Origin: Planctomycetota bacterium
GTDB lineage: Bacteria > Planctomycetota > Planctomycetia > Planctomycetales > Planctomycetaceae
DNA: 8,759 nucleotides
Assembly (NCBI GenBank): GCA_003669575.1
Contig: QWOR01000326.1
Location: 1 to 8,759 of the forward strand
Reading direction: 5' to 3'
The position numbers and the translations under genes are program-made. Shown piece by piece: positions 1 to 5,957 of this stretch (within the stretch, counting starts at the first letter, position 1; each line of letters begins with the position of its first letter). Below the pieces are notes generated by a model. It had not been told where the DNA came from, did not search any database, and worked only from the letters and a program-made list of their open reading frames with translations.

Positions 1-1
1 C

Positions 2-82
2 GAGCAGAACGCGGCTGCGATGGCGATTGAGGAGTTCAGAGCTGCGGGGAGGGGGAGAGGTGTTCATGCCGCGATGCTATGA
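2..82 (+). CDS. C-terminal fragment of a gene running off the left edge
   Basis: This frame is open from the first bases to a TGA at 80-82 and encodes about 26 residues rich in Ala, Glu and Arg, ending in HAAML. G or C is frequent at third codon positions, as in the window's other GC-rich genes. The frame would end convergently with the small membrane protein gene whose stop is at 216. The fragment is too short to assign to a family, and the alternative frame starting at base 3 is also open, to about 152, so the call rests on codon appearance only. Confidence 0.35.
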   Translation, partial: EQNAAAMAIEEFRAAGRGRGVHAAML

Positions 83-139
83 GCCTGAATTCAAACGTGC
101 AAACGCACGCATCGGGATTCCGGGCTGGGGCAGGGGCGG

Positions 140-155
140 TCATTCTGCAGAATGA
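140..155. repeat. 16-bp perfect palindrome
   Basis: TCATTCTGCAGAATGA reads identically on both strands, with no spacer. It lies in the short gap between two predicted convergent gene ends (82 and 216). A perfect dyad without a loop suits a dimeric protein binding site better than an RNA hairpin, but its position between 3' ends argues against a promoter operator. By chance about 0.13 such sites would be expected in a window of this size, so it may be incidental. Confidence 0.4.
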
Positions 156-180
156 GGCCTATGGTTATCACCGACGTACA

Positions 181-204
181 GGCAAGCCGTTTAAGTCGCC
201 TGCC
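181..204 (-). terminator. Possible stem-loop after the 81-residue membrane protein gene
   Basis: On the minus strand, 11 bases past the stop codon, GGCAGGC can pair with GCTTGCC in seven base pairs including one G-U, around a 10-base loop. On the plus strand the same arms leave an A-C mismatch, so the structure favours minus-strand RNA. No run of U follows, so this is not a classic intrinsic terminator. Confidence 0.3.
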
Positions 205-215
205 AAGTCCCCGGT

Positions 216-461
216 TCAATGCTTCGCTGACCGAGGCAGTGCAATGGCATACAGAATCGTGACCACCCCTACGCCAATCAGCGTGTGCGGCAACCATTGT
301 GCGAATTGTATCGTGCGTTCGGCGTTGGTGCTGTGGGAGACCAGTGACAGCAGCGGGTTGGGTGGTGTACCGGGCTTCAGGGTGACCGCTTCCACGTAAA
401 ACAGGCTGGCTCCCCAGAGGGCCATGGTGATTCCCACCGCGCTAAAGCCTGCCCGAATCAT
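216..461 (-). CDS. Small protein with two predicted membrane segments
   Basis: This encodes 81 residues that I do not recognise as a named family. Hydrophobic segments at about residues 5-23 and 58-76 flank a polar loop containing a TPPNP turn, which suggests a two-span inner-membrane protein. I chose the ATG at 461 because GGAG lies 8 bases upstream (473-470). An in-frame GTG at 470 would add three residues but overlaps that site. It is the last of five minus-strand genes, 181 bases after the lipoprotein gene, so co-transcription is uncertain. The overlapping plus-strand frame at 79-399 is longer but has no domain-like character and ignores this gene's ribosome binding site. The two membrane segments and the well-spaced Shine-Dalgarno are the main support for a real gene. 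No function can be inferred. Confidence 0.6.
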   Translation of the reverse strand: MIRAGFSAVGITMALWGASLFYVEAVTLKPGTPPNPLLSLVSHSTNAERTIQFAQWLPHTLIGVGVVTILYAIALPRSAKH

Positions 462-642
462 GAGGATCACTCCGCGAAAAACAACACTCCCATCGGCCTA
501 TCGGTCCGTATGAGTTCTGCCGTCAGCGAAAGATGGCCTCGGGCCAATAATCCACTGGAACCACAGCTGCCAGTCGGAAGAATCGTTAACCCTGGTGAGT
601 CGGGAATACCCCGGCCTGAAATGGACTCAGGTCAGCCTGACG

Positions 643-1764
643 CTACTCAGTTGGCTGATCCCCGAGTCGAACCGGCGGGAAAGCCTCGACGCGGGTCAAT
701 ACAGTCTTCTTCTGATCGAATGTCAGGTTGTCACCCATCGTGACGGTCATGTGGACGACCCGCTCGGTATACGAATCCTTGGGCAGGCCTGTCTCTCGAA
801 AGATCGTACAGATTCCGGAGGTCGAGCCACCCAGTACGGTGACGTTGGCATCAGACTTATCTGAAGCCTGCTGGATTCGGTTGATCGTCTGGGACGGGAT
901 AATCTCCCCGGTAATACGGACGACAGCTTCCGTGTTTGTCAGTTCGTGCAGTGTGTATTTATTCTGGAGGACCATGGGAACGGGGCGCCCGATATTGCGA
1001 TTCCGGACCCATTCCTGGCCCGGAGTGACTTCCCGGCCAGCTGGCAACAAGCCGATCGTGTTGTCCACGAAGTCTGAGATTCCGTTTTCGTCGGTGCCAG
1101 CTTCCATGCCGAGCAGGACCTGCTTCTGCTGATCGGCGGGAACATGGACCAGACATCGCTGCAGGAACTCGTGAAAGTCCACGGTTTCGCTGATCTGGTT
1201 GTCTTTTCCAATCCAGAATGCGAACCCGTCGTTGACCATGTCGTGATACGCTTGCGCAGCCAGCGGAATTCTGGCCGGCGGAGTGAGTGAATGGTAAACG
1301 ATCTTTTGGCCGTCCATCGATTGTTCAAAGTCGACGCGGTTATAGCGCACTCTCATGAGAGTGCGGCCCTCTTTCACATCCTCCACCTGAATGGCCATCA
1401 ATAAGCCCAGGTCGGTCTGGATGCGCTGCTCGGTCCCGTCGCTGGAGGTCTGGACGAGGGTGGTTCGAATGTTCTTTTTGAGCGGGAACTGCACACCGGG
1501 CTGGAGTGAAAGTTTGAGTTCCCCGCGTGGCTCCCGGACTTTCCGCGAATCACGCTGAGCCAGGGATGCCGCACGTGTACGGGTTTCTCGGTCTTCGCTG
1601 TCTGATAAATCCTGCGAATCTGACGCGGAGGAGCTGCTGTCTTCCTCTTCGGACAACCAGTCCGGGGCATCCATCGCAGCTGTCTGGTCTCCGCCATCCT
1701 GCTTGTTGCATCCGTTAAGCAAGAAGCAGAGGGCGAGCCCCGTTAGGAACGTCTGAATTCGCAT
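643..1764 (-). CDS. Secreted lipoprotein resembling DUF6263
   Basis: This encodes a predicted 373-residue lipoprotein. The N-terminus has an Arg followed by a hydrophobic stretch and a lipobox (L-N-G-C, lipidated Cys at residue 19), so export and membrane anchoring are likely. Residues about 33-60 form a Ser/Asp/Glu-rich linker. From about residue 82 the protein has the layout I associate with planctomycete DUF6263 proteins: a LKPG-like opening (SLQPGVQFPL), alternating beta-strand-like segments, and a TPGQEW motif near residue 247. No enzyme motif is visible, and a binding or structural role at the envelope is only inference. I chose the ATG at 1764 because it gives a short, positively charged signal region with GGA about 7 bases upstream. 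The ATG at 1776 is possible and would add Met-Glu-Ser-Val. The gene follows the acidic 82-residue gene by 74 bases on the same strand. Confidence 0.8.
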   Translation of the reverse strand: MRIQTFLTGLALCFLLNGCNKQDGGDQTAAMDAPDWLSEEEDSSSSASDSQDLSDSEDRETRTRAASLAQRDSRKVREPRGELKLSLQPGVQFPLKKNIRTTLVQTSSDGTEQRIQTDLGLLMAIQVEDVKEGRTLMRVRYNRVDFEQSMDGQKIVYHSLTPPARIPLAAQAYHDMVNDGFAFWIGKDNQISETVDFHEFLQRCLVHVPADQQKQVLLGMEAGTDENGISDFVDNTIGLLPAGREVTPGQEWVRNRNIGRPVPMVLQNKYTLHELTNTEAVVRITGEIIPSQTINRIQQASDKSDANVTVLGGSTSGICTIFRETGLPKDSYTERVVHMTVTMGDNLTFDQKKTVLTRVEAFPPVRLGDQPTE

Positions 1765-1838
1765 CACAGATTCCATTCCGAAATCGAACCATCAAGCACG
1801 CGAGGCACGATTTCGTGCCCCACGCCAGCGAATGAAGA

Positions 1839-2087
1839 TCAGGCTGCCTCGCCTCGGGCATCATCTTCTAACGGCTCGTTGCCTTCGCACGGCTGGCCCT
1901 CTGAATCATAAATCAGCGAATAAATATTGTCCGCAGCCTCGTCCAGATAGGCTCGAATGTTCTCGCTGCTGACGTTCTGAATGAGCGTCTCGATTGCCTG
2001 GATGACGCGATCAACTTCGGTGCTCGAGATTTCCTCGTATTCTTCGGAATCAGAGGAGAAGTTGTCGAATGGCGTGGGAGGTGTCAT
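1839..2087 (-). CDS. Small, very acidic helical protein of unknown function
   Basis: This encodes 82 residues. By my count there are 21 Asp/Glu against 3 Arg and no Lys, a net charge near -18. Residues about 22-62 look like two amphipathic helices (VDRVIQAIETLIQNV and IRAYLDEAADNIYSLIY), flanked by disordered acidic tails. It resembles small conserved planctomycete proteins I have seen, but I cannot name a family. The ATG at 2087 is chosen because AAGGAA lies 6 bases upstream, one of the clearest ribosome binding sites in the window. The frame stays open upstream to 2351, but that extension runs through the neighbouring basic-protein gene in another frame and looks like its shadow. The gene is 50 bases downstream of the basic 51-residue gene on the same strand, so the two are probably co-transcribed. 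Confidence 0.7.
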   Translation of the reverse strand: MTPPTPFDNFSSDSEEYEEISSTEVDRVIQAIETLIQNVSSENIRAYLDEAADNIYSLIYDSEGQPCEGNEPLEDDARGEAA

Positions 2088-2093
2088 GGAAGC

Positions 2094-2099
2094 TTCCTT
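2094..2099 (-). promoter_or_regulatory. Shine-Dalgarno site of the acidic small protein gene
   Basis: AAGGAA on the minus strand lies 6 bases before the ATG at 2087. It decides the start of the 82-residue protein against the longer upstream open frame. Confidence 0.6.
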
Positions 2100-2137
2100 G
2101 CAATGGCGTTCGATTGCGACCGTCGTGGTGCAACCGG

Positions 2138-2293
2138 TTACTTGGTCTTGCGAGAGACAGGTGCAGACTTCTTCTTGGCCGCTTTCTTCGAGGCTGGCTT
2201 CGCCGACTTGGTCGACGCCGTTCCCTTGAAGATCTGATCCCAGCCCTGTGCAAACTTTTTGCTGGAACCTGTGTGAACTGTGTAGCCGGTCAT
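2138..2293 (-). CDS. Small lysine-rich protein, planctomycete type
   Basis: This encodes 51 residues. The N-terminal half reads TGYTVHTGSSKKFAQGWDQIF and looks like a short folded motif. The C-terminal half is a low-complexity Lys/Ala/Ser/Thr tail (KSAKPASKKAAKKKSA). There are 12 Lys and 1 Arg against 1 Asp, a net charge near +12. Such Lys/Ala tails are typical of proteins that touch nucleic acid or acidic partners, for instance the tails of histone-like proteins, but the N-terminal motif is not an HU or H1 fold that I can recognise. The ATG at 2293 is chosen because the characteristic motif begins there. The frame can be extended to a TTG at 2353, but that stretch covers a strong hairpin and looks non-coding. 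No Shine-Dalgarno is evident. It is the first of the small-gene pair, 182 bases downstream of the DUF1559 gene. Confidence 0.7.
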   Translation of the reverse strand: MTGYTVHTGSSKKFAQGWDQIFKGTASTKSAKPASKKAAKKKSAPVSRKTK

Positions 2294-2324
2294 GGGAAGA
2301 AGAGTGCGAGGTAATCGGGGCCGT

Positions 2325-2362
2325 TCCGGAGAAACCAGCTTCTCCGGACACAACCCCTTGTG
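2325..2362 (-). other. Two abutting stem-loops upstream of the small basic gene
   Basis: On the minus strand, CACAA-GGGG-TTGTG (2362-2349) is followed with no gap by TCCGGAGAA-GCTGGT-TTCTCCGGA (2348-2325), a perfect 9-bp stem with a 6-base loop. The second hairpin ends 31 bases before the ATG at 2293. Neither is followed by a U-run. The first can also extend outward by pairing CCG with CGG, which uses bases of the second stem, so the two could compete. They could be a factor-dependent terminator of the DUF1559 transcript, an mRNA leader structure, or a processing or stability element. Confidence 0.5.
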
Positions 2363-2422
2363 CGGAAGATTATCAATCTGCCGAAAACACTGCTACACGA
2401 TTTCGGGAAGGATTTCAGAGTT

Positions 2423-2436
2423 GGGGATGATTCCCC
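2423..2436 (-). terminator. Possible weak stem-loop after the DUF1559 gene
   Basis: GGGGA and TCCCC form a 5-bp G+C-rich stem around a 4-base loop, 39 bases after the DUF1559 stop at 2476. No U-run follows on the minus strand, so termination here is only a possibility. Confidence 0.25.
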
Positions 2437-2475
2437 GGCGGTCGAGGCTGGTCTTCTTCCATGCCGACGATGAAC

Positions 2476-3411
2476 TTAAAACTCTCCGACAACTTCACCG
2501 CCGTTCCTGGAGGTTAAGCCGTCATACAATACGACATCGATATTCTCTGAGATGAATCGCACTGAGCCATCACACAGCAAGTGATGGGCTCCCCCCACAT
2601 GTTGGCTCGATGGTCCCCATTTCTGGCCGATCGAATTGGGAAAGACGCCGCCCTGGAAATAAGGCTGGTAGTTGATTGAGGAGCTGTTTCCCGCGTAAGT
2701 GGGGGGGACCAGCGTCATGTAACGGGCTGCCACGGCTGCCGAAGTGCCATCGATCCAGACGGCAGCTTTCTCTTCTCGTGTCTCTGCAATCATGATGGTA
2801 TTCGAGCTTCCGTCGGTGATGTCCCGAAATCCGGTTCTCGAACCCGGATACAGCACCCCTTCAGCGGGAATGGCCCCGGAAAGGCTGACGACCGTCTTTC
2901 CACCCAGAGCGACATAGTTCCGGATGGCAAACTTGTCGTACCCCACGGTGGTCTTGTAGTACGGGTCATCGCTGTACTGCAGCCCGGAGTAGCTCGGGCA
3001 ACGATAAAATGAGATGGTTGCGGCTGCCGCTGTCCGGTTGGCCGGGGCCAAGGAAGAGACGTTGTAATCGATCGTGTTGTAGAGATTCGCTCCATCGGCA
3101 TAAGGCAGTATCAGACTGGCAAAGCTGTGGAGTCGGATCGCGGGGTCGCTGGGACCTGTACCCGGATACCCCCAGACACCCTGGCCGAATGTGCTGATGC
3201 TGCTGGGCGGGAATACGGTCGTCGAGCTTTCGTAGTTGTGGAGTGCCAAGCCGATTTGCTTCAGGTTGTTTTTGCACTGCGACCTGCGAGCTGCTTCGCG
3301 TGCCTGCTGAACGGCTGGCAGCAGCAAAGCGATGAGGACTGCAATGATGGCAATCACGACGAGCAGTTCAATCAGGGTGAATCCCCGGCGGCGGCGAGAG
3401 TGGCTTTTCAT
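2476..3411 (-). CDS. DUF1559 protein with prepilin-type N-terminal signal
   Basis: This encodes 311 residues with the full architecture of the planctomycete DUF1559 (SBP_bac_10-type) family. The N-terminus is a run of Arg, then G10|F11 with Glu15: the type IV prepilin cleavage and methylation motif (RGFTLIELL). A hydrophobic helix at about 11-33 leads into the conserved LLPAVQQAREAARRSQC segment. The C-terminus has the H-X9-DG motif, with His271 and Asp281-Gly282, followed by SVRF and a closing GGEVV. Members are thought to be pseudopilin-like and exported through a type II secretion or pilus apparatus. Their roles are mostly unknown, and a genome often holds dozens. I chose the ATG at 3411 because the Arg-rich prepilin leader starts there. 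The upstream extension to 3474 lacks family character. It begins the minus-strand block and diverges from the beta-helix gene. Confidence 0.95.
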   Translation of the reverse strand: MKSHSRRRRGFTLIELLVVIAIIAVLIALLLPAVQQAREAARRSQCKNNLKQIGLALHNYESSTTVFPPSSISTFGQGVWGYPGTGPSDPAIRLHSFASLILPYADGANLYNTIDYNVSSLAPANRTAAAATISFYRCPSYSGLQYSDDPYYKTTVGYDKFAIRNYVALGGKTVVSLSGAIPAEGVLYPGSRTGFRDITDGSSNTIMIAETREEKAAVWIDGTSAAVAARYMTLVPPTYAGNSSSINYQPYFQGGVFPNSIGQKWGPSSQHVGGAHHLLCDGSVRFISENIDVVLYDGLTSRNGGEVVGEF

Positions 3412-3477
3412 GGGAGACGACTTCCGGTCACTTGGGTGGAGGTGGGGCGTCAGTCGCAACATTCTGATGATCATTAG

Positions 3478-3506
3478 AGTGTTGTTGGGGCCTCGATGTT
3501 TGTCAA
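3478..3506 (-). promoter_or_regulatory. Possible promoter of the DUF1559 gene
   Basis: The minus strand has a perfect -35 hexamer TTGACA at 3506-3501. Seventeen bases further is AACACT (3483-3478), a poor -10 match. A better -10 (TCTAAT, 3478-3473) lies 22 bases away, which is too far. The perfect -35 makes a promoter plausible, but the -10 is unresolved. Confidence 0.3.
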
Positions 3507-3582
3507 CAGTCGAGAATTGCGATAGCGGGGCGTGCTGGTCTCACCAATGCTGCGGGTGATGAGACAATGTCACCGCTCGGCG

Positions 3583-3612
3583 TTGTCAGCGCGAGTAAGG
3601 GCGAGCCATAAT
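3583..3612 (+). promoter_or_regulatory. Sigma70-like promoter of the beta-helix gene
   Basis: TTGTCA at 3583-3588 (5 of 6 to consensus) and CATAAT at 3607-3612 (5 of 6) are separated by 18 bases. Transcription would start near 3619, leaving a leader of about 44 bases before the ATG at 3663. This is the best promoter match I found in the window. It lies in the 251-base divergent region shared with the DUF1559 gene, which otherwise shows no gene. Confidence 0.55.
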
Positions 3613-3662
3613 CCTCCGCTCCCATCACCCGTCGCATCTTGTGTGGCTAAATCGAGGTTTCC

Positions 3663-4991
3663 ATGTCCCGGCGTTCTCAAATGCTCCTGTGCAGCCTGGT
3701 GTGGTTCAGTCGTGTCGCAGCTGTGTTGGTGGGTGAGTTGTTTGGGGCGACGAATTTCGCAGCGGAAACCGTTGAGTTCCACGGGACGACCGCAGCTGAC
3801 CTGCAGACGGAAATGCTTCGCATGAGCAGCCGAGGGGGGCGGATCAGTTTGCCCCCGGGGCTCACATTGAATTGCCCAATGCGAGAGGATCTGATCGCGG
3901 GCGAAAAGTCTCCGCATGCGCTGCTTGTACCAGATCGAGTGGAGCTGGATCTGAATGGCGGGTCTCTGGTTCTCGACCTGCGTTCGAATGGGTATGGGGT
4001 ACGGCTGGCGAATCGCTCTGTCATCCGTAATGGGACTATACGTGTCGTCCACAGCGAACAGAAGGGCTCGCAGGGGTGCTGGCACAGTGCCATCAGTGTC
4101 GGAGCAGCGTACGGGGATGGCGGGACACCGGAAAAGCCGGGGCATTTCACGCAGGTGAGCCACTGGACGATCGATCAGATGACGATCGATCAACAGGTCG
4201 AGGCCTGTGCGATCCAGCTGATGTCAGAGGCCTGCCACGGGACGATTCGGAATGTGACGATACTCGATTCCTCGAAGGCCTTGCTTGGAATTGGCATGGA
4301 CTGGGGCAGCGTTGGACCGATCATGACAGCGGATGACCAGATCCCCCGCATGAAGGAGCTGTGGGACCAGAAACAGATCTACAGCACCCACCCGCACGAC
4401 ATCACCATCGAGAACATTCGCATCGGTCGACTGACGCGGAATCAGGACGCCAACGATGCGGGGATCCGCTGTTCGGCGTGCCATCGAGTCAGTATCAAGA
4501 ATGTCGAGATCGAGGAAGCTGCGTGTGCGGTCGCGATCTGGGGTGGGGATCTCGGCTACGAGTTCGCCCCCGATGATCAATACACCGTCGCACATACCGG
4601 CTATCACGTGGAGAACGTCACGATTCTCAAGGCTCAGCGATTCGGCCTGGTCCTGAACGGCTCGTCGGACAACGTGTTTCGAGCCCGGCGCGACCTGGGC
4701 TATCAACCGCGACGCGACCCGCTGAAGCCGGGAATTACCAGGCCGATCATTAAGAACGTGAATCTGAATGGTGGCGAGATGGTGGATGCACAAGGTCTTT
4801 ATGCCGTCGCAGTCAGCGAAGCGAAATTTGATTCAGTTCGATTTGTGGGCTTCAAGATCGGCGTGCATGCCGAGGATGCGGTGTCTGGTATGCACTTCCG
4901 CAACACAGAATTTACCAACGTCTCTGAAAAGGCAAAAATTCAGGGAGCCACGGTCCCCGCAGTGGATGTTACCTTCGACTCACCTCCGTAA
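3663..4991 (+). CDS. Secreted right-handed parallel beta-helix protein
   Basis: This encodes 442 residues. The first 34 or so form a probable signal peptide, although Arg17 interrupts the hydrophobic run. The segment at about 46-70 (DLQTEMLRM, then GGRISLPPG) matches the N-terminal cap of pectate-lyase-like beta-helices. From about residue 90 to the end, short strands alternate with Asn/Asp/Gly turns in repeated rungs such as VELDLNGGSLVLDL, CHGTIRNVTILDSS, HDITIENIRIG, RVSIKNVEIEE and YHVENVTILK. Such proteins bind or cleave polysaccharides, but I cannot identify catalytic residues, so an enzyme role is unproven. Residues 270-274 read CSACH, a c-type haem attachment motif, which is unexpected here. 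The start is supported by GAGG 5 bases upstream (3654-3657). It is transcribed away from the DUF1559 gene and followed 118 bases later by the TPR-like gene. Confidence 0.88.
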   Translation: MSRRSQMLLCSLVWFSRVAAVLVGELFGATNFAAETVEFHGTTAADLQTEMLRMSSRGGRISLPPGLTLNCPMREDLIAGEKSPHALLVPDRVELDLNGGSLVLDLRSNGYGVRLANRSVIRNGTIRVVHSEQKGSQGCWHSAISVGAAYGDGGTPEKPGHFTQVSHWTIDQMTIDQQVEACAIQLMSEACHGTIRNVTILDSSKALLGIGMDWGSVGPIMTADDQIPRMKELWDQKQIYSTHPHDITIENIRIGRLTRNQDANDAGIRCSACHRVSIKNVEIEEAACAVAIWGGDLGYEFAPDDQYTVAHTGYHVENVTILKAQRFGLVLNGSSDNVFRARRDLGYQPRRDPLKPGITRPIIKNVNLNGGEMVDAQGLYAVAVSEAKFDSVRFVGFKIGVHAEDAVSGMHFRNTEFTNVSEKAKIQGATVPAVDVTFDSPP

Positions 4992-5109
4992 TGGCTACGT
5001 TGCAGATCGATGGAGCAGCGAATGGGCTCTGGCTCGGGGACTGCATTGAGATGTCAGACGGTTACAGTTTTTTTGAACACGCGAAAGTATGGTATGGTGA
5101 AATCCCCAG

Positions 5110-5943
5110 TTGAGTTGGACAAAGTTGCAGGACGAGTACATAGAATGTGGTGTAATCAGGTTTGTGGCATCGACTCTTTCGGGCAGTAAACAAGTGGCGA
5201 ATCAATCCGTGTCTGAATGGATACCACCAGAAGATCCCGATCCGGATGCGATTTTGACGGAGGCTGTTAACGATACGGACGCACGGAGGTATGAAGATGC
5301 TCTCGCGAAACATTTGTGGTTCTACAGAGAAGCACTGCGATATCGGCCTTCCTTGTACGGAGTTCGTCTGTCGTTTGCCTTGGGATACTGGGTTGAGTTG
5401 GGTGGGGTTTATCCTCCAGCCATGAGGGAACTGGAGAAGATCCGTGATGAAACGGGGCAGAGGATACTGAATGGAAAAACAAATAGTCTACGTGATCTGT
5501 TTCGCGATTTTCAGGGGATCAATCGAGCATTACAGACAGAGACTGAAACAGCTGATCTCTTTATTCGACTGGATCGAGATTGTCCGGATCAAGCGGAACA
5601 GGTCTTCGATGTTGCTTTGGCCGCTCTGTTGAAGTCCAAAGAGTACAAGCTTTGCGGCAAATACCTGAAGCCTATGGATATGATTCGACGAGACGGCGAT
5701 ACGTTTCGTCGTCATGAAAATATGGCCAAGGAGCCGCGTTATGCCAACAAGGACTTTGAAAAAGTTGGCCGACAGATATTTACGAATGATGCTTCTATTT
5801 TAGTTGCCTTGCTGGTGGTGAATGACCGCAAACCCGAGGCGGAAGAAGTCGCCGAATGTGCCAGGAAGGAATGGGATGATACCGGGTTTCGTGCCGCATT
5901 GAACAAGGCGCTGACAGGGGAAATACCTAAGCCTTGGCCATAG
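5110..5943 (+). CDS. Helical TPR-like protein of unknown function
   Basis: This encodes up to 277 residues, with no signal peptide or membrane segment, so it is probably cytoplasmic. The core (about 45-115) includes ILTEAV, RRYEDALAKHLWFYREAL and PSLYGVRLSFALGYWVELG, helix pairs resembling tetratricopeptide repeats. Further helices follow at about 160-190 and 225-265. I have seen similar PPEDPDP...RYEDALAKH...LYGVRLSFAL proteins in planctomycetes but know no assigned role; protein-protein binding is an inference from the fold. The start is unclear. The outermost codon is TTG at 5110, just after an in-frame stop at 5098. GTG at 5194 or at 5209 is as likely, and 5209 gives a natural MSEWIPPEDPDP N-terminus; none has a good Shine-Dalgarno. 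Sampled lines of this gene are about 40-52% GC against about 60% in kbl. It ends 14 bases from the convergent hydrolase gene. Confidence 0.82.
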   Translation: MSWTKLQDEYIECGVIRFVASTLSGSKQVANQSVSEWIPPEDPDPDAILTEAVNDTDARRYEDALAKHLWFYREALRYRPSLYGVRLSFALGYWVELGGVYPPAMRELEKIRDETGQRILNGKTNSLRDLFRDFQGINRALQTETETADLFIRLDRDCPDQAEQVFDVALAALLKSKEYKLCGKYLKPMDMIRRDGDTFRRHENMAKEPRYANKDFEKVGRQIFTNDASILVALLVVNDRKPEAEEVAECARKEWDDTGFRAALNKALTGEIPKPWP

Positions 5944-5957
5944 GCGGCGTTGGTCAC

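Noticed and set aside
79..399. A 106-codon plus-strand open frame
   Set aside because: It overlaps the minus-strand small membrane protein, which has a good ribosome binding site and coherent membrane segments. The plus-strand translation looks like random composition.
2088..2351. Upstream extension of the acidic small protein
   Set aside because: The added residues run through the basic-protein gene in another frame, have no coherent composition, and bypass the strong Shine-Dalgarno at 2099-2094.
3412..3474. Upstream extension of the DUF1559 protein to an earlier ATG
   Set aside because: Prepilin leaders are short and basic; the ATG at 3411 gives exactly that, while the extension adds 21 atypical residues.
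5068..5074. A seven-T run after the beta-helix gene, as a terminator
   Set aside because: I found no convincing stem directly before it, so it does not meet the pattern of an intrinsic terminator.
5073..5146. Promoter candidates for the TPR-like gene (TTGAAC with TATGGT; TGGACA with TAGAAT)
   Set aside because: Spacings of 9 or 14 bases for the first and 19 for the second, together with imperfect hexamers, make neither convincing.
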